Source: Paenibacillus catalpae | GTDB lineage: Bacteria; Bacillota; Bacilli; Paenibacillales; Paenibacillaceae | Assembly: GCF_900112695.1 (NCBI RefSeq) | Contig: NZ_FOMT01000003.1 | Span: 62,001 to 126,000 of the forward strand | Reading direction: 5' to 3' | Length of the DNA stretch: 64,000 nucleotides | Shown: piece after piece, positions 15,948-25,188 of the stretch | Layout of the letters: each line of letters opens with the position of its first letter | Numbering within the stretch: the stretch's first letter is position 1 | Made by a program: the position numbers and the translations under genes | Notes under the pieces: model-generated | The model's input: only the letters and a program-made list of their open reading frames with translations | Databases searched by the model: none | What the model was told of the DNA's origin: nothing

Positions 15948-16667
15948 ATGGAGCCGCTCTATCAGATAAAGATGAATTGCATTTGCTGTGAGACCATCTT
16001 TACGACATCAAGAGTCCGCCCAAGCTTTAAAAAAGCGGTGTCAGTAGATTCTGATTTTTGCGGTTATTACCGGTCGGAAGCGAATCCGGATTTTTATGTG
16101 GTCCGGGTCTGTCCGACTTGCGGATTTGCAACAACAGAGAATGGTGTAGGCCGGCTTTCCGAGCGGCAAAAGAAAGATTATCACGAGCAGATTGGTTCAC
16201 GCTGGAAGAAGTGCGATTATGGCGGTGAACGGGATGCAGCCGCAGCGATGAAGGTGTACAAGCTGGCCTTATTAACCTCGCAAGCTATTGAAGAGAAGCA
16301 CCGGGTGATCGCAGGGATTCTGCATCACATCGCATGGTTATACCGTTATGAAGGCAATCAGCAGGAAGAGCAGCGGTTTTTGCGGTTCGCCATGCAGGCA
16401 TATATCAAGGTATATGAGGAAGAAGGATCGCAATTAAATAATGCGAAGCTGATGTATATTATCGGGGAGCTTAACCGGCGTACAGGTGAATTGACGGAAG
16501 CGGTCAAATGGTTCTCGCGTATCGTCAGCGACAAGCGCATTATGGATGAAGCCATGATTCGGCGGAGCCGGGAGCAATGGCAGCTTATCCGTGAACAGCT
16601 GGAGCGGGGACAGCCGGTATCGCCGGCCGCCCAGACGGGAGATTCTCCCGTGCAGACGACGGCTTAA
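15948..16667 (+). CDS. DUF2225 family protein
   Basis: 239 residues. The N-terminal part holds two Cys pairs that probably bind zinc ('MNCICCETIF' and 'VRVCPTCGFATTE'), and the rest is helical and TPR-like ('AMKVYKLALLTSQAIEEKHR', 'IAWLYRYEGNQQEEQRF', 'NAKLMYIIGELNRRTGEL'). This architecture defines DUF2225, found widely in Firmicutes and of unknown role. It follows the haemoglobin gene by 14 bp with GGAGATGGGA as ribosome site. Its stop is 16 bp from the convergent zinc-ribbon gene without a visible terminator. Confidence 0.85.
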   Translation: MEPLYQIKMNCICCETIFTTSRVRPSFKKAVSVDSDFCGYYRSEANPDFYVVRVCPTCGFATTENGVGRLSERQKKDYHEQIGSRWKKCDYGGERDAAAAMKVYKLALLTSQAIEEKHRVIAGILHHIAWLYRYEGNQQEEQRFLRFAMQAYIKVYEEEGSQLNNAKLMYIIGELNRRTGELTEAVKWFSRIVSDKRIMDEAMIRRSREQWQLIREQLERGQPVSPAAQTGDSPVQTTA

Positions 16668-16683
16668 CAGGCTTGTCCGCTCG

Positions 16684-16926
16684 TTAATGTCTCAGCTTGC
16701 GAAGCGGCTGATCCGTCAGCATATAGTCATGGTCCATATCAAGGACCGTGACTTTATTATGACAGCAAGGAAAAACAAGGAGCTTTTTCTTGCCATGCTG
16801 GATCTCTTCGATCTCACGGATGCGAAGCGGGATCAGAACATTCTCGCTGCTGCAGAAGGGGCAGCTTGAAACGTACACATCCTTCATAATGATGTCGTAC
16901 GGCCATGTTTTCTCAAACGGGATCAT
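16684..16926 (-). CDS. Small CxxC zinc-ribbon-like protein
   Basis: 80 residues. 'SCPFCSSENV' and 'FPCCHNKVTVL' give two Cys pairs that could hold one zinc. The rest is charged. I know no function. The start overlaps the yycC stop by 4 bp (ATGA type), so the two are translationally coupled and form an operon transcribed leftwards. Confidence 0.65.
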   Translation of the reverse strand: MIPFEKTWPYDIIMKDVYVSSCPFCSSENVLIPLRIREIEEIQHGKKKLLVFPCCHNKVTVLDMDHDYMLTDQPLRKLRH

Positions 16927-17111
16927 GAGGAGGACTCCTCAGAATCAGCGGATTTAGACGGCGTACCCGCCTCTGCTTCCGCTTTTGCCAGTTCAGTCAG
17001 CTTTTGCAATAATATATGTTTAGGCATATGCATCAAATGCTCGAGTGGCACGCCAAGCTGCTTGGACAGCTTGATTGCTGTTTCGGGTGAAATTTGCAAC
17101 GGTTGTGACAT
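16923..17111 (-). CDS. yycC: YycC-like protein
   Basis: 62 residues. 'PLQISPETAIKLSKQLGVPL' and 'LMHMPKHILLQKLTELAK' match Bacillus YycC closely, a small protein of unknown function. The last 20 residues are Ser/Glu-rich and variable. GGAGGAATAACACC precedes the ATG. It is coupled to the zinc-ribbon gene and divergent from pepF, with a 145-bp intergenic region holding promoters for both. Confidence 0.8.
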   Translation of the reverse strand: MSQPLQISPETAIKLSKQLGVPLEHLMHMPKHILLQKLTELAKAEAEAGTPSKSADSEESSS

Positions 17112-17256
17112 GGTGTTATTCCTCCAATCTGGATATAATTAAGTTATACACCGCTGAAGCAAGATTGCGCAAATTTATTTGTCGATCTTTTTGTGGCGGT
17201 TTTTTTCTTTTGCAGGCTTACATAGCCAAAATATGGTGAAGGAGAGGGACGGCGGA

Positions 17257-19041
17257 ATGACGACAGGGAATTATCCGATGAAATGGGATTTGGAGACGTT
17301 TTATGAAGGAGGCTCGACTTCGGCCGCTTTCGCTGATGAGCTGAATGGCATCGAGAAGGATGTTGCCGAGCTGGACCGTTTGTTGTCTGAGGGTTCATCA
17401 GAAACAAATTTTAAAATTGCTGAGACGACAGCGATTATTCAGTCTGTGCTGATTCGTCTGCGTCAATCGGAATCATTCGTAGAATGCCTGCAGGCACAAA
17501 ATATGAAAGACTCGGCTGCCAATGGCCTCAGCGACCGGGTCAAAACGATCAGCGCCAAGCTGCTCGGAGCATTAACGCGTTACGATAATGAGCTTCGTCA
17601 GATCAGCGACGACAAGTGGGCGGCTTTAATGGCGGATGAATCTCTGGCGGCTGTCGCATTTAGCTTGTCCGAACGCCGCGAGCTGGCCAAAGAGAAGCTT
17701 GCTCCTGAGCTTGAAGCGCTCGCCGGCGACCTGGCCGTTGACGGTTATCATGGCTGGGGAGCTCTTTATGACCTGATCGTATCGAGAGCAAAGTTCACAG
17801 ATATCGGCGAGAATGGCGAAGAGAAGGTGTTGTCCGCAGGTCAGATGTTCAACCGTCTCTCGGACGGCGACCGTTCGGTCCGTGTCCGCGCGTTTGGCGA
17901 GTGGGAGCGTGAGTGGGGCGATGCCGCGGAGCTGTGCGCGGATTCGCTTAACCGTCTGGCTGGCTTCCGTCTGAAGCTGTATGATAAGCGGGGCTGGGAA
18001 TCGGTACTCAAAGAACCTTTGCAAATTAACCGGATGACCGAAGCCACCTTTAACGCCATGTGGTCGGCTATCAACGAAGGCAAGCCGAAGCTTGTCCGTT
18101 ATTTGGAGCGCAAGGCGAAACTGCTTGGCCTTGAGAAGCTGGATTGGCATGATGTCAGCGCACCGCTGGGCTCCTCCGCACGCACGATCAGCTTCGACGA
18201 AGGTGCGAAGTTTATCGTGGAGCAGTTCCGCAAATTCAGTCCGGATATGGCCGATTTCTCCGAGATGGCGTTCAGGGATGGCTGGATCGAGGCGGAAGAC
18301 CGTGCGGGCAAACGCCCTGGCGGCTTCTGTACCTCATTCCCGAAAAGCCGTCAAACGCGGATTTTCATGACTTACTCAGGCACATCGGACAATGTGTCGA
18401 CGCTTGCCCATGAGCTTGGCCATGCGTACCATCAATATGTGATGGACGATCTGCCGGCGTTGTCGCAGGAATATGCAATGAACGTTGCGGAGACAGCTTC
18501 GACGTTTGCAGAGCTGATTGTATCGGATTCGGCGATGAAGACGGCTGTGGATCAGGAAGAGAAGCTGGGCCTGCTCGAGGATAAAATCCAGAACGCGGTA
18601 GCATTCTTCATGAACATTCATGCGAGGGTATTGTTCGAGACAAGGTTCTATGACGAGCGGAAAAAAGGCGTTGTTCCGGTAGAGAAGCTGAACAATATCA
18701 TGGTTGAAGCGCAACGTGAGGCGTTCAGCGGGGCGCTTGGCGAAGTGCATCCGCATTTCTGGGCGTCGAAGCTGCACTTCTATATTACAAGCGTGCCGTT
18801 CTATAATTTCCCGTATACGTTTGGCTACTTGTTCAGCGCTGGCATCTATGCCCGCGCGCAGCAGGAAGGGCCGGCATTTGCCGAGCGTTATGTGCAGCTA
18901 TTGCGTGACACGGGCCGAATGACGGTAGAAGAGCTGGCGCAGAAGCATCTTGGCGTCAACCTCGAAGAAGCTGATTTCTGGCGCGAAGCCGTCGAGCTTA
19001 CGACGAAGGATATCGACTTGTTCCTGGAGCTCACGGAGTAA
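17257..19041 (+). CDS. pepF: Oligoendopeptidase F (M3 family)
   Basis: 594 residues, the full length of the family. The zinc motif 'HELGH' is at residues 385-389 in 'STLAHELGHAYHQYV', with the third ligand in the 'NVAETASTFAELI' helix. The enzyme is cytoplasmic and cuts peptides of about 7-17 residues. The start ATG 17257 follows GGAGAGGG and opens with 'YPMKWDLETFYEGG', typical of clostridial and Paenibacillus PepF. The gene is single, with its own terminator after it, and divergent from yycC. Confidence 0.92.
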   Translation: MTTGNYPMKWDLETFYEGGSTSAAFADELNGIEKDVAELDRLLSEGSSETNFKIAETTAIIQSVLIRLRQSESFVECLQAQNMKDSAANGLSDRVKTISAKLLGALTRYDNELRQISDDKWAALMADESLAAVAFSLSERRELAKEKLAPELEALAGDLAVDGYHGWGALYDLIVSRAKFTDIGENGEEKVLSAGQMFNRLSDGDRSVRVRAFGEWEREWGDAAELCADSLNRLAGFRLKLYDKRGWESVLKEPLQINRMTEATFNAMWSAINEGKPKLVRYLERKAKLLGLEKLDWHDVSAPLGSSARTISFDEGAKFIVEQFRKFSPDMADFSEMAFRDGWIEAEDRAGKRPGGFCTSFPKSRQTRIFMTYSGTSDNVSTLAHELGHAYHQYVMDDLPALSQEYAMNVAETASTFAELIVSDSAMKTAVDQEEKLGLLEDKIQNAVAFFMNIHARVLFETRFYDERKKGVVPVEKLNNIMVEAQREAFSGALGEVHPHFWASKLHFYITSVPFYNFPYTFGYLFSAGIYARAQQEGPAFAERYVQLLRDTGRMTVEELAQKHLGVNLEEADFWREAVELTTKDIDLFLELTE

Positions 19042-19062
19042 GCAACAGGTTATAGCGGTTCA

Positions 19063-19099
19063 AGGCGTATCATCTATGCGGATGATACGCCTTTTTATT
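19063..19099 (+). terminator. Intrinsic terminator of pepF
   Basis: AGGCGTATCATC pairs with GATGATACGCCT, followed by TTTTTATTT. Confidence 0.9.
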
Positions 19100-19173
19100 T
19101 GGCTATTGCTAGATTTCGAATGATCGATTATGTTGATATCAAAACGGATCGAAGGACCTAGGGGGAAACTGGC

Positions 19174-20991
19174 ATGAGGCAATTGACTCGATCAATCTCC
19201 AGCCTTAGCGTTTTCAATAAATTTTTCTACGGCGTAATTGTTATTGTACTCCTTATTCTTGCCCTCAGCTTGTTCGCTTCTTATACCTATTCTCAGAACA
19301 TTTATGAAAAACAGGCCTCCGAAAATGCTTCCCGGCTAGTAAAGGGGATCGATGAAGGCTTCAAGTCGAACCTTGACCAAGTGGATCGGATTATCATGTC
19401 CATTTATAACGACCTGGACTCGGAAAATTCAAACTTCCTCTCGTCGACCGAATATAGCGGCCTGACAGATGAATACCGTACTCTGCAATTAACCCAGACC
19501 TTCTATCAACGGCTGCTCAATCTCCGGCCGGATTTTAATAGTATCTATATCTACGTCTCCCCTAGCAAACAGATCTCCTATGCGGTGAACGGAATCGTTG
19601 ACCCCGATTATAATCCGCAGCAGGATGACTGGTTTGTTCAGACCGTTGCGGCAGGCGGCAGCACGATCATTTCCGCGCCGCATGATCCTTTCCAATTGCA
19701 CGATGCCGAGAAGGTCATCTCCTTCTCTCGTATTCTGAAGCGTTTCGATACAAACAAAGATGATTCTTACGGCGTTATTCTGATTGATCTGTCTATGGAT
19801 GCGATTCAATCAATCGTGGACAAAGCTGATTTGAGCTCTGAAACCGGTGTCATGATTCTGGACGGTGGCGGGGAGACATTGTTCGCGGATGGTCCGCTAA
19901 GCAGCGGGGAGGGGTTAAGTGAAGAAGCGCGGAGCAAGGTGGCATCCTCGCCTCAAGGCATGCTGAACTTGCGGGTCGACGGGAAGAAATATTTGCTGAC
20001 CTACGGCACGATCGGTATTACGGGCTGGAAGTCGCTTACGCTGACTCCTTTCTCCGAAATTCAGAAGGACAGGGACAAGCTGCTGCTGTTCAGCCTTGCT
20101 TTGGCCGCGGTAGCCCTCTTAATCACAATCGTGATTGCTTATCTGTTTTCCAAGCGGCTGTTCAAGCCGATTCACACGTTGAAGCAAGGGATCGTACAAG
20201 TGAAGCAGGGCAATTTCAACATTGACCTGGAGCCGCCAACGAGTGATGAGCTTGGACAGGTCGTATTCAGCTTTAACTCCATGGTCAAGACGATCAAACA
20301 GTTGATCGAGGAGAAATACGAAGAGGCACTCGCTAGGCAGGATGCTGAATTCCGATATCTTCAATCGCAGATGAATCCCCACTTTATGTTCAACACGCTG
20401 CAGACCATCAACGGAATGGCAATCGTAAATGAAGTGCCGGAGATCAGCGCCGCTTCCAGCAATCTTGCAAGAATGCTCCGGTACAATATCGATATGAAGC
20501 AGCGAACCGTAACGATCCGCGAAGAGCTGGAGAACGCGGTATGCTACCTGCAAATTCAGAAAATCAGGTTCCGGGAATATCTTGATTACGAATTAAGCCT
20601 CGATGAGGATATCTATGACTGCACGATTATCAAGCTTATCCTCCAGCCCATTCTGGAGAACGCGATTGTTCACGGCATTGAACCAAAGGGAGACAACGGC
20701 AGCATCCGGCTGTCTGGCTCCCGTTTGGAGGATAGCGTGCGTATCCAGGTTTTGGATAACGGAATTGGCATGACGAATGAGCAATTGGAGCGCCTGATGC
20801 GCAGCTTACGAGAGGATAGGGAACTCGGTGAGGAATCCTTTTCCGAAGAAAAGTACCGTCATAATCGGGTTGGCTTGAAGAACATTCATAAACGAATTCA
20901 GATTATTTATGGCCATGAGTACGGCATTACGGTCGAAAGCTCGCCGGGCGAATGGACACGGGTGATCATTGATCTGCCGGTAACCGGCTAA
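19174..20991 (+). CDS. YesM-type sensor histidine kinase
   Basis: 605 residues. Transmembrane helices lie at about 17-40 and 305-330 and enclose an extracellular sensor domain of about 260 residues, Cache-like ('LSSTEYSGLTDEYRTLQL', 'VNGIVDPDYNPQQDDWFVQT'). HAMP follows ('KPIHTLKQGIVQVKQGNFNI'), then the LytS/YesM kinase domain with the phosphorylated His403 in 'QMNPHFMFNTLQ' and an ATPase domain ('LQPILENAIVHGI', 'DNGIGMT', 'GLKNIHKRI'). Partners of this class act with AraC-type response regulators to sense oligosaccharides, often through the nearby solute-binding protein. The regulator gene begins 19 bp downstream and the sugar importer follows. Confidence 0.92.
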   Translation: MRQLTRSISSLSVFNKFFYGVIVIVLLILALSLFASYTYSQNIYEKQASENASRLVKGIDEGFKSNLDQVDRIIMSIYNDLDSENSNFLSSTEYSGLTDEYRTLQLTQTFYQRLLNLRPDFNSIYIYVSPSKQISYAVNGIVDPDYNPQQDDWFVQTVAAGGSTIISAPHDPFQLHDAEKVISFSRILKRFDTNKDDSYGVILIDLSMDAIQSIVDKADLSSETGVMILDGGGETLFADGPLSSGEGLSEEARSKVASSPQGMLNLRVDGKKYLLTYGTIGITGWKSLTLTPFSEIQKDRDKLLLFSLALAAVALLITIVIAYLFSKRLFKPIHTLKQGIVQVKQGNFNIDLEPPTSDELGQVVFSFNSMVKTIKQLIEEKYEEALARQDAEFRYLQSQMNPHFMFNTLQTINGMAIVNEVPEISAASSNLARMLRYNIDMKQRTVTIREELENAVCYLQIQKIRFREYLDYELSLDEDIYDCTIIKLILQPILENAIVHGIEPKGDNGSIRLSGSRLEDSVRIQVLDNGIGMTNEQLERLMRSLREDRELGEESFSEEKYRHNRVGLKNIHKRIQIIYGHEYGITVESSPGEWTRVIIDLPVTG

Positions 20992-21010
20992 AAGGAGGCA
21001 ATCGATTGCG

Positions 21011-22630
21011 ATGATTAGAGCGCTTATTGTAGATGACGAGGAATGGACGCGGATAAGCCTGTGTAAGCAGGCGGATTGGAAGGCCCTTGGCATTGAGCTG
21101 GCGGGAGAAGCGAGAAACGGCATCTCCGCGATGGAGCTGATCCGCGAGCGCAAGCCGCATATCGTTATTACCGATATCCGAATGCCTGCGATGGATGGTA
21201 TCCAGTTAATGGAACTGCTGCACGCCGAATTTCCCCATGTGCTGATTATCGTGATCAGCGGCTACTCCGACTTCGAATATGCGCGCAAGGCGCTCAGCTT
21301 TGGAGCGTTCGAATATATACTGAAGCCGATCGAGACAGAGCCTTTAATGTCAGCGCTGGAGCGCGCCGTTGATAAACTCCTTCATGAAAGGGAAAGGCAG
21401 GCAGATTATGTAGATTTGTACCGGAAGGCGAACTTGAGCGAGCTGCTCTCAAAGGAGAAGGTTCTGACCCGGCTCGTTACGAGTACAGCTTCCGATTCCA
21501 AGGAGATTGAGAATGCTTTGCGCAGGCATGACATTCTGCTGGATTGGCCGAGAACGGCTGTATTGGCAATCGAGGTGGCGAATTTCGGAGAAATATCTGC
21601 CCGGCGGTACAAGCAGGATAAGGATCTGGCCCACTTTGTGCTGGCCAACGTTATTGGCGAACTGTTTCGCAAATATCCGAGAACAATCCTATTCAGAAAT
21701 ATCGGAAAAGACAATGAACTGATCCTGCTAAAAGGCCTGGACGAGGAAGAGGATCAGACCAATATGGCTTCCCTTTATGAAGATTGCCGGTTAATCATTG
21801 ATACGGTGAAGCAGGCAACGCAGTTTGAGCTCAACATCGGCATCGGCCGCGAATTTACGGAATTGACGGATATTCATCGTTCTTATGTCCAGGCGTGTGA
21901 GGCCGTCCAGAATGCAGAGCTGGTGCATGCAAGCCGGGTAACCCATTTCGACGAAGTGAGCAGCCGGAACGAATATTATATTTACCCGAACGACAAGGAG
22001 AAGGCGCTTCTATATTATGTCGGCAATCAGTACAAAGGGCAGGCTGTAGCACTTGTGGCGGGGCTGTTCGAGGAGATGAAGAGGAATGCTGCCTTGCACC
22101 CGCAGAGTATACGGAGTACGGCACTTGGGCTTATCTTTGCAATTAATCAGGCATTAAGCCCCTATCAGGCATCGATTAACGGGCTTGGGATCGGGAATGC
22201 AGAGAATACAATCAGGAGCACGCGGCTTACGGTTGATGAGCTGAGCGCGGATGTTCAGCGAATTGTAATAGCGGCAATTGATTACCTTTCTTCGCGGAAG
22301 AAGACAGGCTCTTACAGAGGCGTGGAAGAGATTGTGGAATACTTGGGTACGCATTTCCATGAAGAGATTACGCTGGGCGGTGTTGCAGAACGCTATTTCC
22401 TCAATCCCGCATACTTGTCGCGTATTTTCAAGAACGAGACGGGCCAGACGTTTAATGATTATGTGAATACCCTTCGGCTGGAAGCTGCAACGAGATTGCT
22501 CAAGGACCCAACGCTCAAAATGAGCGCTGTCTCGGAGATGACCGGTTATATGAGCGAGAAGTATTTTTTCAAAAAATTCAAGGAGCATTACGGCTGCACG
22601 CCAACCGAATACCGAAATCGCAAGGCCTGA
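21011..22630 (+). CDS. YesN-type response regulator with AraC DNA-binding domain
   Basis: 539 residues. The receiver domain (1-120) has Asp8-Asp9, phospho-acceptor Asp55 in 'IVITDIRMP' and the switch lysine in 'EYILKPIE'. A long middle region (about 130-430) separates it from the C-terminal AraC/XylS helix-turn-helix pair ('ITLGGVAERYFLNPAYLSR' and 'MSAVSEMTGYMSEKYFFKKF'). It should activate the downstream transport genes once phosphorylated by the kinase encoded just before it. The AAAGGAGG ribosome site is 12 bases from the ATG, further than usual, with a 12-bp palindrome GCAATCGATTGC filling the gap. A terminator ends the pair. Confidence 0.92.
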   Translation: MIRALIVDDEEWTRISLCKQADWKALGIELAGEARNGISAMELIRERKPHIVITDIRMPAMDGIQLMELLHAEFPHVLIIVISGYSDFEYARKALSFGAFEYILKPIETEPLMSALERAVDKLLHERERQADYVDLYRKANLSELLSKEKVLTRLVTSTASDSKEIENALRRHDILLDWPRTAVLAIEVANFGEISARRYKQDKDLAHFVLANVIGELFRKYPRTILFRNIGKDNELILLKGLDEEEDQTNMASLYEDCRLIIDTVKQATQFELNIGIGREFTELTDIHRSYVQACEAVQNAELVHASRVTHFDEVSSRNEYYIYPNDKEKALLYYVGNQYKGQAVALVAGLFEEMKRNAALHPQSIRSTALGLIFAINQALSPYQASINGLGIGNAENTIRSTRLTVDELSADVQRIVIAAIDYLSSRKKTGSYRGVEEIVEYLGTHFHEEITLGGVAERYFLNPAYLSRIFKNETGQTFNDYVNTLRLEAATRLLKDPTLKMSAVSEMTGYMSEKYFFKKFKEHYGCTPTEYRNRKA

Positions 22631-22654
22631 GTTTTGGCGGCGGCTGAGCGGCCG

Positions 22655-22687
22655 GGATTCCTTCGCCAAGAAGGGATCTTTTTTTTA
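22655..22687 (+). terminator. Intrinsic terminator after the two-component genes
   Basis: GATTCCTTC pairs with GAAGGGATC (one wobble) around a five-base loop, followed by eight T. Confidence 0.85.
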
Positions 22688-22738
22688 TTCCGCATGCTCC
22701 AGTAAAAAAAGTGCACCTCAACTAGTAAAATGCGTGGA

Positions 22739-22767
22739 CTGATTACGGAGCGATGTCCATCTATAAT
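22739..22767 (+). promoter_or_regulatory. Promoter of the sugar ABC operon, probably activator-dependent
   Basis: A perfect TATAAT lies at 22762-22767, 59 bp before the start codon, but the -35 position (CTGATT at 22739-22744) is poor. A good -10 with a bad -35 is expected where an AraC-type protein recruits polymerase. Confidence 0.5.
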
Positions 22768-22826
22768 GAGGAACATAAAGCAGCGGCCGCAAATAGCCGC
22801 GTGTTAAATACAAAGGAGGGTCATGC

Positions 22827-24206
22827 ATGTTACACGTCAAAAAACCGCTTATGCTTTCCCTGGCACTCGCCATGCTCGCTTTACCTGTCGCGGCATGCGG
22901 CAACAACGACAATGGCAATTCGAAACCCAGCCAATCTCCATCGGCAAACACGGCCAGCAACGCGCCGGCCAGCAATGCTTCCGATCCGAAGGAAGAGCAA
23001 GAGCCCGTCACCTTAAGCTATCTGACATGGAACTACGCGACGATGGGCAAATCGACCGATGCGTGGATCAAAGGCTTGAAGGATAAATACAACATTACGA
23101 TTAACATGCAGAATGTACCAAGCGATAACTATCCGGCTGCGTTCAAGACGAAGTACGCGGCGAACGACATGCCTGATCTTGTAATGACGCATGGCATCGA
23201 CCGCAACCTGTTTATGAGCTTCGAGAAGGTGGCAATCAAACCGGAGGACTTTGTTGATCTGTCCGATCTGCCTGAAATCGCAGACTTCATGCCATCCGTC
23301 ATTACTGACCGCAAAGAGAATACATCGGGCAAGCTCTACTATGTGCCGGTAACCTCTAACGCACTGGGCGTGTTGTACAACAAGAAGACGTTTACGGACA
23401 AAGGTATTACAATCCCAACGAATATCGATGAGTTTACGGCTGTGGCTGATAAGTTCAAGGCGGCAGGCATCCCGCCAATCGAAGCGGCCTTCAAGTCGCT
23501 AACTCAGGTGCAGATTATTCCATTCATTGCGTTTGGCCAATACGTGAACGCGAAGGACATGGAGATCCGCAAGAAGCTCGCCGATGGTTCCATGAAGTAT
23601 AGCGAGATCAAGGAGGATATGACGAAGGTATTGCAGCTTCAGCAAGAATGGAGAGACAAAGGGTACTACCAGGAGGGCATTCTGGGCACGGATCCGAACG
23701 TAGCGGCCGAACAGGTCGCGCTTGGCAAAACCGCGATGTTCATTACAGGCACCTGGCAGTTCACGAACATGAAGAACGCAAGTCCGGAAGCGGAAATCGG
23801 ATATTTCCCTCTGCCGCTTAACGCTGCTGGCGAGAAGACCGTAGTGCCTACAAGCGCCGATAACGGCATGATGATAAGCGCGAATTCCAAGCATGTGGAT
23901 GCGGCAAAGCTTGCCATGCAGTATTACTTGAGCCCGGAGATTCAGGCACTTGTCGTTGATGATCTGAAAGGTATTCCGACGAGCTCGAAGGTGCAGACAA
24001 ACGATCCATTCCTGAAGGACGTACAGGATGCGATGGCTGCAGGTATTGTACAGCCGGATTGGCTTGGGTCGAACGGCTATTATTTCCCTTCCGGCTCGAC
24101 GTTCAACATCGCGCAGAACCTGCAGTCTCTTGTTGCCGACGGAACAACGATTGATCAGTTCATCAGCGATCTGGATGACGCGAATGCTAAAGCGCTAAGT
24201 AAATAA
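22827..24206 (+). CDS. Sugar ABC transporter substrate-binding lipoprotein
   Basis: 459 residues. A lipoprotein signal peptide ends at the lipobox 'LPVAAC' and is followed by an Asn/Ser/Pro-rich linker. The mature protein is a family 1 (MalE/UgpB-like) solute-binding protein: 'VTLSYLTWNYATMGKSTD', 'LGVLYNKKTFTDKGITIP', 'GKTAMFITGTWQFTNMKNA', 'AMQYYLSPEIQALV'. It sits on the outer membrane face and delivers sugar to the two permeases encoded next. Two ATGs are close; 22827 has GGAGGG at six bases. A strong hairpin follows the gene, which would make it more abundant than the permeases. The ligand is probably an oligosaccharide. Confidence 0.92.
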   Translation: MLHVKKPLMLSLALAMLALPVAACGNNDNGNSKPSQSPSANTASNAPASNASDPKEEQEPVTLSYLTWNYATMGKSTDAWIKGLKDKYNITINMQNVPSDNYPAAFKTKYAANDMPDLVMTHGIDRNLFMSFEKVAIKPEDFVDLSDLPEIADFMPSVITDRKENTSGKLYYVPVTSNALGVLYNKKTFTDKGITIPTNIDEFTAVADKFKAAGIPPIEAAFKSLTQVQIIPFIAFGQYVNAKDMEIRKKLADGSMKYSEIKEDMTKVLQLQQEWRDKGYYQEGILGTDPNVAAEQVALGKTAMFITGTWQFTNMKNASPEAEIGYFPLPLNAAGEKTVVPTSADNGMMISANSKHVDAAKLAMQYYLSPEIQALVVDDLKGIPTSSKVQTNDPFLKDVQDAMAAGIVQPDWLGSNGYYFPSGSTFNIAQNLQSLVADGTTIDQFISDLDDANAKALSK

Positions 24207-24225
24207 TACAACAAGCTCCAGGGTG

Positions 24226-24261
24226 AAAACCGGCGCGTGAGATTAAGAGCGCGCCGGTTTT
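24226..24261 (+). terminator. Hairpin between binding-protein and permease genes
   Basis: AAAACCGGCGCG pairs perfectly with CGCGCCGGTTTT around a 12-base loop; the T-run is only four bases. It likely acts as a partial terminator or RNA stabiliser that raises binding-protein mRNA relative to the permeases. Confidence 0.75.
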
Positions 24262-24294
24262 CCTATACCCGGGGAGAGAAAGGCAGTAGGAGAG

Positions 24295-25188
24295 ATGCAA
24301 ACAAACCTTCGGCAAAAATGGAAAATAAACGGCATATGGCTCCTATTCGTGCTCCCGGCGTTGCTGTTCTACCTGATTTTCCTGCTCCTTCCGACGTTAA
24401 GCGCAACTTATTATTCGCTTACGGATTGGGACGGCGTTACGAGCACGTTTATTGGATTAGACAACTTTCGCGCGATGTTCCAGGATCGCCTGATTCTGGC
24501 ATCCTTCCGAAACACGCTGCAGTACACGGTATCGATCACGATAGTACAGAATGGCTTAGGGCTGCTTGCCGCACTGCTTCTCGTTCGTGCTTTTCGGGGC
24601 GTCAATGCCCTGCGGACGATGTTCTTTATGCCTCATATTTTCAGCGGACTCGTCATGGGTTACGTATGGGGATTCATCCTGGAGCCGAATATCGGTGCCT
24701 TGAATAACGTACTCGAATTTCTTCATCTGGACGCTTTGAAGATGAGCTGGCTTGGCGATCCTTCCGTGGCGAGATGGATGATCGTCTTCGTGTCCAGCTG
24801 GCAGAATCTCGGTTTTTCGATGGTGATCTATATTGCAGGCTTGCAGGGCGTGCCACGAGATTTGTATGAATACAGCGATGTAGAAGGTGCCTCGAGATGG
24901 AGAAAATTCGCGAGCATCACGTTTCCGCTTATCGCTCCTTCGTTCACGATTAACATGATTCTGTGCCTGATCGGCAATTTGAAATTATTTGACCAGATTT
25001 ACTCGCTTACAGGCGGAGGCCCGGGATTTGCGACGGAATCCATCGCTTCAACTATCTATAAGGTTGGCTTCTACAATGGCATCGAGTGGGGATACGGATC
25101 AGCTCTGTCGATTGTCCTGTTCCTCTGCATTCTGCTCTTATCGGTTACGATGGTTACCCTTCTTCGCAGAAGGGAGGTAGAGATGTGA
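24295..25188 (+). CDS. Sugar ABC transporter permease (MalF/UgpA type)
   Basis: 297 residues, six predicted helices. The inner-membrane coupling motif EAA is 'YEYSDVEGASRWRKFASITFPLIAPS'-like, split here as 'DLYEYSDVEGAS' and 'FASITFPLIAPS'. The N-terminus ('IWLLFVLPALLFYLIFLLLP') is the first helix. It pairs with the next permease to form the channel. No ATPase gene is in the locus, so it must use a shared ATPase such as MsmX, common in Bacillales. The stop overlaps the next start by 4 bp (GTGA). Confidence 0.93.
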   Translation: MQTNLRQKWKINGIWLLFVLPALLFYLIFLLLPTLSATYYSLTDWDGVTSTFIGLDNFRAMFQDRLILASFRNTLQYTVSITIVQNGLGLLAALLLVRAFRGVNALRTMFFMPHIFSGLVMGYVWGFILEPNIGALNNVLEFLHLDALKMSWLGDPSVARWMIVFVSSWQNLGFSMVIYIAGLQGVPRDLYEYSDVEGASRWRKFASITFPLIAPSFTINMILCLIGNLKLFDQIYSLTGGGPGFATESIASTIYKVGFYNGIEWGYGSALSIVLFLCILLLSVTMVTLLRRREVEM

